Assembly (NCBI RefSeq): GCF_014647975.1
Contig: NZ_BMQF01000007.1
Span: 1-64,000 of the forward strand
Length of the DNA stretch: 64,000 nt
Direction: 5' to 3'
DNA from: Streptomyces fumigatiscleroticus
GTDB lineage: Bacteria > Actinomycetota > Actinomycetes > Streptomycetales > Streptomycetaceae
The notes beneath the pieces are model-generated. The model was not told the DNA's origin. It saw only the letters and a list, made by a program, of their open reading frames with translations, and did not search any database. The number at the start of each line of letters is the position of its first letter. The stretch's first letter is position 1. Position numbers and translations under genes: made by a program. Of the stretch, positions 44,709 to 54,112 are shown one piece after another.

Positions 44709-45341
44709 TCAGTCGAACCGGATGTGCCGCAGGCCGACCCGCGCCTGCCGCAGCCGGGTGCGCAGCGCGCCCTCGGTGTTGGGCAGGAGCGTGAGCCCGG
44801 CCAGGACGGCGATCCGGTCGGCGGTCTTCGGCACGGTCGAGTGATCCGTCCACAGGTGCTCGGCGAACTCGGGCTCCCGCAGCCGCTCCAGGCAGTGGTC
44901 CAGCTGCCGTACGGCCCAGCTCTCCCGGCGCAGGCCGGCGTCGCGCCCGGCGACGTACGCCAGGAGGTGGCCGAAGCCGCGCTCGCGCAGCCGCCTCAGG
45001 ACCGTCTCGCGTTCGGCGAGGAGCGTGAAGTGGTGCACGTCGTGGCCAAGGTCGCGCAGACGGCCTACGGTCTCGGCGAAGCAGCCGGAGTCGGTGACGG
45101 TCATGGGGGCGATCACCACGCCGTCGTGCCCGGTGAGGGCCAGGTCGAGGACCTCGACGACGCCCTGCCGCCAGGCCGTCAGGTCCTGGAAGTCGCCGCG
45201 CAGTGCCGGCGGCAGCATGCGGTGCAGGCCGAAGCCGGCGTGTTCGGGGTCGCAGATGACGCTGCCGGGCAGGCGGCGCTGGATCTCGTGTGCGGTCTGT
45301 GTCTTGCCGCCCCCGAAGGGGCCGTTGATCCACAGGAGCAT
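44709..45341 (-). CDS. P-loop ATPase of the TmrB type
   Basis: A 210-residue ATP-binding protein with Walker A NGPFGGGKTQTA at residues 6-17. The layout resembles TmrB of Bacillus, a tunicamycin-resistance protein, and related small kinases (LHRMLPPALRGDFQDL and WRQGVVEVLD segments). Substrate and role are unknown. ATG 45341 is preferred over the GTG at 45350, because it is correctly spaced from an AGGG site. It converges with the aldolase-like gene. Confidence 0.8.
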   Translation of the reverse strand: MLLWINGPFGGGKTQTAHEIQRRLPGSVICDPEHAGFGLHRMLPPALRGDFQDLTAWRQGVVEVLDLALTGHDGVVIAPMTVTDSGCFAETVGRLRDLGHDVHHFTLLAERETVLRRLRERGFGHLLAYVAGRDAGLRRESWAVRQLDHCLERLREPEFAEHLWTDHSTVPKTADRIAVLAGLTLLPNTEGALRTRLRQARVGLRHIRFD

Positions 45342-45381
45342 GCGCGGCACCCTACCGACGGGGCGCTGCCCGCGGGCCCGG

Positions 45382-46053
45382 TCAGCCGTGCCCGCCGGCC
45401 CGCACCAGACCCGTCTCGTAGGCCAGCACCACCACCTGCACCCGGTCGCGCAGCCCCAGCTTGGTCAGGATGCGGCCCACGTGCGTCTTGACGGTCGCCT
45501 CCGACAGCACCAGCCGGGCCGCGATCTCGCCGTTGGACAGGCCCTGCGCGACCAGCACCATGACCTCGCGCTCCCGGTCGGTGAGCCGGTCCAGCTCCTT
45601 GTGCCCGGGCTCCTTGCCGGTGCCCGGCAGCATCGGCGCGAAGCGGTCCAGCAGGCGGCGGGTGGTGGACGGCGCGACCACCGCGTCACCGCTGTGCACG
45701 GCGCGGATCGCGGCCAGCAGCTCGCCGGGCGGCACGTCCTTGAGCATGAAGCCGGAGGCACCCGCCTTCAGCGCGGAGAAGGCGTACTCGTCCAGGTCGA
45801 AGGTGGTCAGGATCAGCACCTTCGGCGGATCGGGCTGCGCGCAGATCCGGCGGGTGGCCTCCACCCCGTCGAGCCTGGGCATGCGGACGTCCATCAGCAC
45901 CACGTCCACGGCGGTGGCGCGCAGCTCCTCCAGGGCACCGACGCCGTCCCCCGCCTCCGCCACGACCTCCATGTCCGGCTGGGCGGCGAGCACCATCCGG
46001 AACCCGGTGCGCAGCAGCACCTGGTCGTCGACGAGCATCACGCGGATCGTCAT
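45382..46053 (-). CDS. NarL/FixJ-family response regulator
   Basis: A 223-residue transcription factor. The receiver domain has D55-type phosphoacceptor DVVLMDVRMPRLDG, N-terminal VDDQ and the conserved lysine region GFMLKDVPPGELL. The C-terminal LuxR-type helix-turn-helix (LTDREREVMVLVAQGLSNGEIAARL) binds DNA. It lies 59 bases after its partner kinase. The regulon is unknown. Confidence 0.93.
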   Translation of the reverse strand: MTIRVMLVDDQVLLRTGFRMVLAAQPDMEVVAEAGDGVGALEELRATAVDVVLMDVRMPRLDGVEATRRICAQPDPPKVLILTTFDLDEYAFSALKAGASGFMLKDVPPGELLAAIRAVHSGDAVVAPSTTRRLLDRFAPMLPGTGKEPGHKELDRLTDREREVMVLVAQGLSNGEIAARLVLSEATVKTHVGRILTKLGLRDRVQVVVLAYETGLVRAGGHG

Positions 46054-46112
46054 CGGGTCCTCTTCCGTCTTCTCGTCGTGTTACAGGTGTCAACGGGGGG
46101 CGCGCGTCAGCG

Positions 46113-47348
46113 TCAATGCGCCGGTTTCAGGGGCAGCAGGGCACTGATGCGGAAGCCTCCACCTGGACGCGGGCCCGCGTCCAGGGTGCCGCCGACCATA
46201 CCGACCCGCTCGCGCATGCCGATCAGACCGTGGCCGTGCCCGTCCAGACCGCCCTCCTCGTACAGCTCGTGCGGGGCGCCCTTGCCGTCGTCCTCGACCA
46301 GCAGGCCGAGCCCGTCGTCGAAGTAGACCAGCCGTACGCTCGCGCCCGCGTTGGGTCCGCCGTGCTTGCGGGTGTTGGTCAGGGCCTCCTGCACGATGCG
46401 GTAGGCGGTGAGCTCGACGCCGCTGGGCAGCGGGCGCGGGGTGCCCTCGACCTTGAAGTCGACGGGCAGGCCGGAGCCGCGGCACTGCGCGACCAGCTCC
46501 TCGATCTGCCCGACGTCGGGCTGCGGGACGTACTCGCCGGCCTCCTGGTGCTCGCCGGTGCGCAGCACGCCGAGCAGGCGGCGCATCTCCGCCAGGGCCT
46601 GGCGGCCGGTGGTGGAGATGGTCTCCAGGGCCTTCTTCGCCTGGTCGGGCACGGAGTCCAGGACGTAGGCGGCACCGTCGGCCTGCACCACCATCACCGA
46701 GACGTTGTGCGCGACCACGTCGTGCAGCTCGCGCGCTATGCGGGCGCGTTCGGCGGCGACCGCGACCTTGGCCTGCGCCTCGCGCTCCTTCTCCAGCCGG
46801 GCGGCGCGCTCCTCCAGCTGCGCGAAGTAGGCGCGGCGGGTACGGATGGAGTCGCCCAGCACCCAGGCCAGGGCGAACGGCACCGTCTGAAGGACCGCTA
46901 TGGCGACGTTGCCCACCCCACTGGTCTGCTCGGTGGGCCAGCGCAGCTGGGCCAGGGACGCCGCGCACAGGCCCATGGCCAGCGCCAGTCGGGAGGCCCA
47001 GCGGGCCCCGTTGGCCGCCACGGTGTAGGTGATCACCATCATGGCGAAGTCGGCGGGCGTCGTCGGGACGTCCAGCACCAGCTGGGCCAGGCCCACCCCG
47101 ACGGCCAGCAGCAGCATCCTCTCCGGCATGCGCCGGCGCAGCGCGATCACCAGGCACAGCAGCAGCACGACCGGCACGACCACCGCCGGGACGTCGGTGC
47201 CACGGTCCTCCTGGCGGGCGGCCTCGCCGGCCACCGAGATCCCGAACAGCACGACGGCCCAGAAGCCGTCGACCCAGGTCGGGTGCCTGCGGAGGAAGTC
47301 ATAGAGGCGCTGCACGTAACCCAGCGTAGGGAAGCGCGATGTGTGCAT
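46113..47348 (-). CDS. Sensor histidine kinase, HisKA_3 family
   Basis: A 411-residue membrane kinase partner of the adjacent NarL-type regulator. Four to six hydrophobic helices lie within the first 165 residues. A coiled coil (EERAARLEKEREAQ) precedes the dimerization domain, with the phosphoacceptor in RELHDVVAHNVSVMVVQ near residue 212. The HATPase domain follows (EALTNTRKHGG, GHGLIGMRERV). No extracellular loop is long enough to be a clear sensor. ATG 47348 is used; GTG 47315 is possible. Confidence 0.9.
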   Translation of the reverse strand: MHTSRFPTLGYVQRLYDFLRRHPTWVDGFWAVVLFGISVAGEAARQEDRGTDVPAVVVPVVLLLCLVIALRRRMPERMLLLAVGVGLAQLVLDVPTTPADFAMMVITYTVAANGARWASRLALAMGLCAASLAQLRWPTEQTSGVGNVAIAVLQTVPFALAWVLGDSIRTRRAYFAQLEERAARLEKEREAQAKVAVAAERARIARELHDVVAHNVSVMVVQADGAAYVLDSVPDQAKKALETISTTGRQALAEMRRLLGVLRTGEHQEAGEYVPQPDVGQIEELVAQCRGSGLPVDFKVEGTPRPLPSGVELTAYRIVQEALTNTRKHGGPNAGASVRLVYFDDGLGLLVEDDGKGAPHELYEEGGLDGHGHGLIGMRERVGMVGGTLDAGPRPGGGFRISALLPLKPAH

Positions 47349-47433
47349 GGGTCAACCGGAGGACCGATCCCTGCCGGGCGCGCGTACTCCGCAAGGTGGA
47401 GTCGCCGTTCCGCGGTGCCCTTAACCTGGGCCG

Positions 47434-48438
47434 GTGACGGCAGGGGCGACGGGTGAGTGGCGCGGATGGCGCGCGGCGGCGCGGGCGGCACTGTACGGAC
47501 CGGACGGTTTCTACCGCCGGCCCGAGGGGCCGGCCGGGCACTTCCGCACCTCCGTGCACGCCTCTGTCCTGTTCGCCCGGGCCGTGGCACGGCTGCTGTG
47601 CCGCCTGGACGAGGCGCTGGGGAGGCCCGCGCCGCTCGGCTTCGTCGACATGGCGGCCGGGCGGGGCGAGCTGGTCACCGGTGTTCTCGCCGCGCTCCCC
47701 GCCGAGGTGGCCGCCCGCGCGCGCGGGTACGCCGTCGAGGTCGCCGGCCCCCCCGAGGGACTCGACGACCGGATCGAGTGGCTGCCGGAACCGCCGCGCG
47801 GCGTCACGGGTCTGCTGTTCGCCAACGAGTGGCTGGACAACGTGCCGCTGGAGGTCGCGGAGGTGGACGCCGAGGGCGTGCCGCGCCGGGTGCTGGTCCG
47901 CGCGGACGGCACCGAACGGCTCGGGGAGCCGGTCTCCGGGCCCGGAGCGCGATGGCTCGACCGGTGGTGGCCGCTGCCGGCCGAGGAGGGGCTGCGGGCC
48001 GAGATCGGGCTGGACCGGGACACCGCGTGGGCCGCGGCCGTCGCCACGCTGGACCGCGGGCTCGCCGTCGCCGTCGACTACGCGCACACCGTGGCGACAC
48101 GGCCGCTCTTCGGCACGCTCACCGGCTTCCGCGAGGGACGCGAGACGGCACCGGTGCCGGACGGCTCCCGCGACATCACCGCGCACGTCGCCCTGGACGC
48201 GTGCGCGCTGCCCGGTGCCCGTCTGCTGTCCCAGCGCGACGCCCTGCGCCGTCTGGGCCTGGCGGGCGCGCGCCCGCCGCTCGCGCTGGCCTCCACCGAT
48301 CCCGCGGCGTACGTACGTGCCCTCGCGAGCGCCGGGGAGGCCGCCGAACTCACCGCTCCGGGCGGCCTCGGCGACTTCGGCTGGCTGCTCCAGCCGGTAG
48401 GTATTCCGGACCCGCTCACCCTGCTGGAAGCCGGGTGA
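47434..48438 (+). CDS. MidA/NDUFAF7-type SAM-dependent methyltransferase
   Basis: A 334-residue protein of the DUF185 family. The glycine motif FVDMAAGRGELVTG is near residue 70, and the family hallmark LLFANEWLDNVPLE near residue 128 identifies it as MidA-like. YAHT near residue 214 fits the active-site region. The mitochondrial homologue NDUFAF7 dimethylates an arginine of the complex I subunit NDUFS2. Here the gene converges, one base apart, with a stand-alone nuoD, the bacterial NDUFS2, so NuoD is the obvious candidate substrate. Confidence 0.85.
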   Translation: MTAGATGEWRGWRAAARAALYGPDGFYRRPEGPAGHFRTSVHASVLFARAVARLLCRLDEALGRPAPLGFVDMAAGRGELVTGVLAALPAEVAARARGYAVEVAGPPEGLDDRIEWLPEPPRGVTGLLFANEWLDNVPLEVAEVDAEGVPRRVLVRADGTERLGEPVSGPGARWLDRWWPLPAEEGLRAEIGLDRDTAWAAAVATLDRGLAVAVDYAHTVATRPLFGTLTGFREGRETAPVPDGSRDITAHVALDACALPGARLLSQRDALRRLGLAGARPPLALASTDPAAYVRALASAGEAAELTAPGGLGDFGWLLQPVGIPDPLTLLEAG

Positions 48439-48439
48439 C

Positions 48440-49591
48440 CTACTTGTCGATGTCCCCGACGACGAAGAACATCGACCCCAGGATCGCCACCATGTCCGCG
48501 ACCAGCGTCCCGGGCAGCAGCTCCGTCAGCACCTGGATGTTGTTGTACGAGGCCGAGCGCAGCTTCAGCCGGTACGGGGTCTTCTCGCCCTTGCTCACCA
48601 GGTAGTAGCCGTTGATGCCGAGCGGGTTCTCGGTCCACGCGTAGGTGTGTCCCTCGGGGGCCTTCAGCACCTTCGGCAGCCGCTGGTTGATCGGCCCCGG
48701 CTCCAGCTCGGCGAGCCGGTCCAGGCAGGCGTCGGCGAGATCGAGCGCGTTGTGCGTCTGCTCCAGCAGGCACTCGAAGCGGGCGAGGCAGTCGCCCTCC
48801 TGCCGGGTGACGACCTTCAGGGTGTCCCGCAGCTCGCCGTAGGCGAGGTACGGCTCGTCGCGGCGCAGGTCGAAGTCGACGCCCGAGGCGCGCGCGATCG
48901 GCCCGCTCACGCCGTACGCGTGCACGGCCTCGGGGGAGAGCGCGCCCACACCGCGGGTGCGCCCGCGGAAGATCTCGTTGCCGAGCACCAGGTCGTCGAA
49001 GACGTCCATGCGGGAGCGCACGGCGGCGACGGCACCACGCGCGCGTGCGGCCCATCCGGCGGGCAGGTCCTCCTTGAGGCCGCCGACCCGGTTGAACATG
49101 TAGTGCATCCGGCCGCCGGAGACCTCCTCCATCACGTTCTGGAGCTCCTCGCGCTCCCGGAAGGCGTAGAAGACCGGCGTGATGCCGCCCAGCTCCAGCG
49201 GGTACGACCCCAGGAACATCAGGTGGTTGAGCACCCGGTTCAGCTCGGCGAGCAGCGTGCGCGTCCACACCGCGCGCGGGGGCACCTCCATGCCGAGCAT
49301 CCGCTCCACGGCGAGGACCACGCCCAGCTCGTTGGAGAACGCCGACAGCCAGTCGTGGCGGTTGGCGAGCACGATGATCTGACGGTAGTCGCGCGCCTCG
49401 AACAGCTTCTCCGCGCCCCGGTGCATATAGCCGATCACCGGTTCCGCGCTGGTGATCCGCTCGCCGTCCAGGACCAGCTTCAGCCGCAGCACACCGTGCG
49501 TGGAGGGGTGCTGGGGACCGATGTTGAGCACCATGTCGGTGCTCTCCGCGGCGCCGCCGATACCGACCATGGTCTCCGTCGTAGGAGTCAT
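48440..49591 (-). CDS. nuoD: NADH-quinone oxidoreductase subunit D, stand-alone copy
   Basis: A 383-residue complex I 49-kDa subunit homologue. The N-terminal NIGPQHPSTHGVLRL and the quinone-site region GYMHRGAEKLFEARDYRQ are present, as is the C-terminal FFVVGDIDK, so it appears full length and functional. It stands apart from a nuoA-N cluster, which is not in the window. It is probably a second copy (nuoD2). The arginine in HRG corresponds to the residue methylated in the mitochondrial homologue. The ATG at 49591 has a GGAG site. Confidence 0.93.
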   Translation of the reverse strand: MTPTTETMVGIGGAAESTDMVLNIGPQHPSTHGVLRLKLVLDGERITSAEPVIGYMHRGAEKLFEARDYRQIIVLANRHDWLSAFSNELGVVLAVERMLGMEVPPRAVWTRTLLAELNRVLNHLMFLGSYPLELGGITPVFYAFREREELQNVMEEVSGGRMHYMFNRVGGLKEDLPAGWAARARGAVAAVRSRMDVFDDLVLGNEIFRGRTRGVGALSPEAVHAYGVSGPIARASGVDFDLRRDEPYLAYGELRDTLKVVTRQEGDCLARFECLLEQTHNALDLADACLDRLAELEPGPINQRLPKVLKAPEGHTYAWTENPLGINGYYLVSKGEKTPYRLKLRSASYNNIQVLTELLPGTLVADMVAILGSMFFVVGDIDK

Positions 49592-49622
49592 GAACCCAGT
49601 CTCTCCTACGTACGCTGGCCTC

Positions 49623-50126
49623 ATGGAGACGGGGAGCCCGGACGACACGGGCGGCACGGGGGACGAGCCGGCGTGGACCGGACTGCCGCCGGGGCTGCTG
49701 CGGATGCGGCGGCTGTCACTGGTGGTGTGGATGGGGCTGCTGGCCCTCGCCTCGGCGCTGGTCCCGGGGCTGCTCGCCGGACCGGCCTGGGCGGTCTTCG
49801 CGCTGCTGCCGCTGGCCGCGTCGGTATGGGGCTGGGTGCTGCTCGGCCGCAACTGGCGCTCCTGGCGGTACGCCGAACGCGCCGACGACCTGCTGATCAG
49901 CCGGGGCGTGCTGTGGCGCCGGGAGACGGTGGTGCCGTACGGCCGGATGCAGTTGGTGGAGGTCACCTCCGGGCCGGTCGAACGGCATTTCGGGCTGGCC
50001 AGCGTGCAGCTGCACACGGCGGCCGCCGCGACCGACGCGACCATCCCCGGCCTTCACCCGGCCGAGGCGGAACGGCTGCGCGACCGGCTCACCGAGCTGG
50101 GCGAGGCCAGATCGGCGGGGCTGTGA
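49623..50126 (+). CDS. Membrane protein with bacterial PH domain (YdbS-like)
   Basis: A 167-residue protein with two hydrophobic helices (about 33-52 and 56-75) followed by a bPH2 domain (ISRGVLWRRETVVPYGRMQLVEVTSGPVERHFGL). It resembles Bacillus YdbS. Function is unproven; in Bacillus YdbST is linked to antimicrobial peptide resistance. The next gene overlaps by 4 bp (GTGA), forming a two-gene operon as in Bacillus. Confidence 0.87.
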   Translation: METGSPDDTGGTGDEPAWTGLPPGLLRMRRLSLVVWMGLLALASALVPGLLAGPAWAVFALLPLAASVWGWVLLGRNWRSWRYAERADDLLISRGVLWRRETVVPYGRMQLVEVTSGPVERHFGLASVQLHTAAAATDATIPGLHPAEAERLRDRLTELGEARSAGL

Positions 50127-51454
50127 CGGCGCCCGGCACGGCCCGGCCGCCGTCCGTCCAGGGCGTGACCGAGCGGCGGCTGCACCCCGTCACACCGCTG
50201 CGGCGGGCCTGGGCGCCGGTCGCCGTGCTCGCCGGATGGGCGGTGCACGACCCCGACCAGGCACAGCGCCAGCTGACCCGGCTGACCACCACCACGCTGC
50301 TGGTCGGCCTCGCCGTGCTGATCCCGGCCGCCGCCCTCTACGGCTTTCTGACCTGGTGGTTCACACACTTCGCGGTCACCGACACGGAGCTGCGCATCCG
50401 TACCGGCCTGCTCTTCCGGCGCACCGCGCACATCCGCCTGGAACGGATCCAGGCGATCGACGTCACCCAGCCGCTGCTCGCCCGGGTCGCCGGGGTCGCC
50501 AAGCTGAAACTCGACGTCGTCGGCGCCGCCAAGAAGGACGAGCTGGCCTTCCTGGACGCCGACGAGGCACGGGCGCTGCGGGCCGAACTGCTCGCGCGGG
50601 CGGCCGGTTTCGCACCCGAGACCGCGCACGAGGTCGGCGAGGCACCGGCCCGGCAGCTGCTGCGCGTGGAGCCGGGCGTTCTCGCCGTCTCGCTGCTGCT
50701 GACCGGCGCCACCTGGGCCACGCTGGCCGCCGCCGTCGTCGTACCGGCGCTGCTGTGGTTCGCCACCCACAGCCTGTGGACGGTGCTCGCCACCGCCGTG
50801 CCGCTGCTGGGCGCGGCGGGCGCGAGCAGTGTGGGCCGGTTCGTCGGCGAGTACGACTGGACGGTGGCCGAGTCGCCGGACGGGCTGCGCATCGACCACG
50901 GGCTGCTGGACCGCGCCCACGAGACGGTGCCGCCGGGGCGCGTGCAGACCGTGCGGATCGTGGAGCCCCTGCTGTGGCGGCGGCTGGGCTGGACCAGGGT
51001 GGAGCTGGACGTGGCCGGCTCGTCGAACTCCGTGCTGCTGCCGGTCGTGCCGCGCGAGGTCGCGGAGTCCGTGATCGCGCGGGTGCTGCCCGGGGTGACC
51101 GTACCGCCGCGGTCGTCGCTGTCCCGGCCGCCGCGGCGGGCCGGGGGGCGGCTGCCGGTGTGGTGGCGGGGCCACGGGCTCGCCGTCACCGACGCGGTGT
51201 TCGCGGCCCGGCACGGGCTGCTGCGGCGCCGGCTGGCGCTGGTGCCGCACGCCAAGGTGCAGAGCGTCCGCCTGACGCAGGGGCCGTGGCAGCGGGCGCT
51301 GCGGCTGGCCGACGTACGGGTGGACACCGGGGCCGGCAAGACCGTGTCGGCCCGGCTGCGGGACGCCGGTGAGGCGGCCGAGCTGCTGCGCGCCCAGGCG
51401 GAGCGGTCCCGCACGGGGCGCCGGGACGCACGGCCCGACCGGTGGATGGCCTGA
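50123..51454 (+). CDS. Membrane protein with tandem bacterial PH domains (YdbT-like)
   Basis: A 443-residue partner of the upstream YdbS-like protein. Hydrophobic helices (about 51-78, 184-207 and 212-232) alternate with bPH2 domains. The first PH domain begins TELRIRTGLLFRRTAHIRLERIQAID (about 88-155), the second is at about 245-320 (GLRIDHGLLDRAHETVPPGRVQTV), and a third follows at about 350-425. The GTG at 50123 overlaps the previous stop. The tail is basic. Its role is inferred to be in the envelope. Confidence 0.87.
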   Translation: MTAPGTARPPSVQGVTERRLHPVTPLRRAWAPVAVLAGWAVHDPDQAQRQLTRLTTTTLLVGLAVLIPAAALYGFLTWWFTHFAVTDTELRIRTGLLFRRTAHIRLERIQAIDVTQPLLARVAGVAKLKLDVVGAAKKDELAFLDADEARALRAELLARAAGFAPETAHEVGEAPARQLLRVEPGVLAVSLLLTGATWATLAAAVVVPALLWFATHSLWTVLATAVPLLGAAGASSVGRFVGEYDWTVAESPDGLRIDHGLLDRAHETVPPGRVQTVRIVEPLLWRRLGWTRVELDVAGSSNSVLLPVVPREVAESVIARVLPGVTVPPRSSLSRPPRRAGGRLPVWWRGHGLAVTDAVFAARHGLLRRRLALVPHAKVQSVRLTQGPWQRALRLADVRVDTGAGKTVSARLRDAGEAAELLRAQAERSRTGRRDARPDRWMA

Positions 51455-51503
51455 GCGCTCCGCCAAGGGGCCGGGCCCCGTCCCGGCGGAGCCGCGTACC
51501 GGT

Positions 51504-51533
51504 CCGGTCCGGTCCCGGCCGGGACCGGACCGG
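51504..51533. terminator. 30-bp perfect palindrome between convergent genes
   Basis: The arm CCGGTCCGGTCCCGG (51504-51518) is followed at once by its exact complement (51519-51533). It lies between the YdbT-like and coiled-coil genes and is the likely terminator for both. Confidence 0.72.
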
Positions 51534-51542
51534 CGCGTTCGC

Positions 51543-52784
51543 TCAGGAGGCCGCGCTGCGCAGGCCCTCCACGTCGATCTGCTCGGTCTCGTCGTGCGCC
51601 GTCAGGTCGATCACCTGGCCCACGCCCCGGGACCCCTCGTCCGCCGGTTTGAACCCGGCCTCGGTCTCGGCCTTGTGCAGGGCGAGGGCCTCCTGGCCGA
51701 CCACATCGGCGAGGTCCTCGTTCTGCACGGTGTCCAGCGCCGACCCCGATCCCCGGTTCCCGGCGCTCTTCGTGCCGAAGAAGTCGAACCCGCCCTCGGC
51801 CGCCGGACGCCGCGCGGGAGCCGGGGGCACGACGGCCACCGCGGTCGGCACGGCGAAGTGCCCGGTGGGCGCCTGCACCGGCCGGTCGGCCCGGGCTCCG
51901 GCGGCGGCCGCGTGCTGCTGCCCGTCGGCCGCCCCGGGCCGCCCCTGCGCCTCGTCCTCCCGCGCGGAGCCGTCCCCGGCAGCCTCGCCCTCCGGCGCGC
52001 CGTCGCCCCGCACGCCCGCGTCGTCGTTCCGCACGCCCGCGCTGTCGCCGTCCTCGCCGTCGCGCCCGGCCCCGTCGTCCTCGGCGGCCGCGGACGTACC
52101 GTCGCCCCGCGCGGGCCCGTCGAACCGGGACAGCGCCGCCTTGGCCCGCAGGAACAGCCGGGAGCCCTCCGGCGAGAAGACGGCCGGAGTCTCCGGCTTC
52201 TCCTCGGCCGCCCCGCTCTCGTCCCCGGCCCGCGCCTCGGCCGCCGCCTGCGCCTGTGCCTCGGCCGCGTCCTCGGGTTCCGCCTGCTCGGGCTCCGTCG
52301 CCGCCGGCGGCAGCGCGGGGGCCGGTGACACGGCCTCTATCTCCAGCAGGCGGCGGCCCTCCAGCGCGCTGGCCCGCTCGGTCTCCGCCGTGGCGTACCG
52401 CCGCAGCAGGGCCGCGTGCTCGTTGCGCAGCCCCGCCAGTTCCGCCCGCTTGGCCCGCAGCCGCTGCTCCAGCTTCTGGCGCAGCTCGCGCGACTCCTCC
52501 AGGTCGGTCTCCAGCTCGGCGATCCGCTCCTCGTGACGCCACTCGTCGCTCGCCCGCGCGCGCGTGAGGTCGGCGACGCGCTTGCCCGCCTGGGTGTCCC
52601 AGCGGCGCATGACGACCGCTCCGCCGATCGCCGTCGCCGCGGCGGCCGCGGCCAGCGAGCGGAGCAGTATCGGTTCCGTGAACACCCAGGGGCCCAGAGC
52701 GCAGACGAGGGAAACACCTGCGATCGCCGAGGGAGGCAACAGCCTGTGCAAGGGCGGGGAATGGCGGTGACGTCCACGTGGCAT
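51543..52784 (-). CDS. Membrane-anchored coiled-coil protein, function unknown
   Basis: A 413-residue protein. Two adjacent hydrophobic helices (about 18-36 and 41-60) are followed by a long coiled coil (about 68-145, RIAELETDLEESRELRQKL). A large Ala/Glu/Asp/Gly-rich disordered middle leads to a more ordered C-terminus (GGFDFFGTKSAG, then LADVVGQEALALHKAETEAG). The architecture suggests a cytoplasmic scaffold attached to the membrane. No enzymatic motif is visible. Confidence 0.75.
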   Translation of the reverse strand: MPRGRHRHSPPLHRLLPPSAIAGVSLVCALGPWVFTEPILLRSLAAAAAATAIGGAVVMRRWDTQAGKRVADLTRARASDEWRHEERIAELETDLEESRELRQKLEQRLRAKRAELAGLRNEHAALLRRYATAETERASALEGRRLLEIEAVSPAPALPPAATEPEQAEPEDAAEAQAQAAAEARAGDESGAAEEKPETPAVFSPEGSRLFLRAKAALSRFDGPARGDGTSAAAEDDGAGRDGEDGDSAGVRNDDAGVRGDGAPEGEAAGDGSAREDEAQGRPGAADGQQHAAAAGARADRPVQAPTGHFAVPTAVAVVPPAPARRPAAEGGFDFFGTKSAGNRGSGSALDTVQNEDLADVVGQEALALHKAETEAGFKPADEGSRGVGQVIDLTAHDETEQIDVEGLRSAAS

Positions 52785-52922
52785 GGCCAGAAACTTACCG
52801 CGCGTAGGCGAATCTTGGCGCGCCGCCCCGTAAAAACACAGCCATCTCGAAAGTGTTCACGCGGCAACCGAGTCACAAGGTGCCAGAAAGCGATCTCATC
52901 AGGGAATTCATCAAGATCATTT

Positions 52923-54044
52923 CTATCGGTCGGCCAGCCGTCCGCTGATCCACTGCAACGTCGCCGGAATCTCCCGCCGCCAGGTATTGAAGTTGTGCCC
53001 GCCGCTTTCGAGGATGATCGAGGAGATACGGGTCCGCTTCGTCGCCTTGACCCTCTCGATGAACTCCAGCGTGTCCCCGTAGTTGGACTCGCCGCTCCTG
53101 CTGCTGGTGACGAGCAGGGAAGTGTCGGGCGTCGGCAGGTGATCCAGGCACCACCACAGATCGGCGCGATTCCTGCGTTCCTCGGCACCGCGGAAGAGAT
53201 CGCCCGTGGCCGCGTCGGTCTGCGCCGCGTAGTACGCGGACAGGCCCGCCCCGGCGGCGTACACCCCGGGATGGTGCAGGGCGAGCTTCAGGGCGCAGTA
53301 ACCGCCCGTGGAGTCGCCCACGATTCCCCAGCCGCCCGGCTTCCCGCCGGCCCGGTAGTGGGCCAGTACGGCGTCCGGCAGATCCTCGGCGAAGAAGGTC
53401 TCCGCGCGGGGTCCGCCCGGGACGTCCACGCATTCCGTGTCGCGGGGCGGCGCCACCGTGGGCCGCAGCATCACCAGGATCATCGGCTGCGCCCGCCCGC
53501 GCGTGGCCAGCGCCAGGGCCGTACGCGGATAGTGGAGCCTGTCGACCAGCGCCCTGGCCGTGCCCGGATAGCCGGTGAGGACGACCACCGCGGGGAACGT
53601 GCGCGTGCGGTACCGGGGCTGGAAGTACTCCGGCGGCAGATACACGTAGGCGGACGTGACGACACCGGACCTGCGGCCCACGACGCCGACCTCCTGGACC
53701 TGCCCGTCGCTGCGCGGATCCCCGCCGCCCGCCACCGCCCGCGTGCGGACCACCCGCAGCGGGCCGCCCGAGCCGGCGTCCGCCACCCGGTCGACGACCA
53801 CGCCCGGGACGCCCTCCCGGCCGAGCAGGTCGGCCCAGCTCGCGTAGAAGCCGAAGGCCCGGTTGGCGGCGAGCGCCACCGCGGCGAACAGCGCCAGCTG
53901 GGTGACGAGCAGCAGCCCGACCCGCCCGCCGACCGCCCGCCGGGTGCCCCGGGCCAGCCGCGGCCAGGCCCGCACCGTGCCGGCGAACAGCAGCACGGCG
54001 CACAGCACCGCCGCCCCCAGCACCCCGTCGCTCCTCAGACCCAT
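52923..54044 (-). CDS. Membrane-anchored esterase of the antigen 85 / esterase D type
   Basis: A 373-residue protein with two N-terminal hydrophobic helices (about 8-28 and 42-65) and an extracytoplasmic alpha/beta-hydrolase domain (about 120-373). The nucleophile motif is GDSTGG near residue 245, and the late histidine is in ESGGHNFNTW. Similar streptomycete proteins are annotated as antigen 85-like esterases, but mycolyl transfer is not expected here. It is divergent from the MprF-like gene. The preceding gap, 52785-52922, is relatively AT-rich and carries the coiled-coil gene's promoter. Confidence 0.85.
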   Translation of the reverse strand: MGLRSDGVLGAAVLCAVLLFAGTVRAWPRLARGTRRAVGGRVGLLLVTQLALFAAVALAANRAFGFYASWADLLGREGVPGVVVDRVADAGSGGPLRVVRTRAVAGGGDPRSDGQVQEVGVVGRRSGVVTSAYVYLPPEYFQPRYRTRTFPAVVVLTGYPGTARALVDRLHYPRTALALATRGRAQPMILVMLRPTVAPPRDTECVDVPGGPRAETFFAEDLPDAVLAHYRAGGKPGGWGIVGDSTGGYCALKLALHHPGVYAAGAGLSAYYAAQTDAATGDLFRGAEERRNRADLWWCLDHLPTPDTSLLVTSSRSGESNYGDTLEFIERVKATKRTRISSIILESGGHNFNTWRREIPATLQWISGRLADR

Positions 54045-54112
54045 GGTCGGCCACCTGCCTGCGCTTCGTCCGCCTTTTGTCCGCCTTTGGAACGGCTTTG
54101 CCCGAGGGGAGT

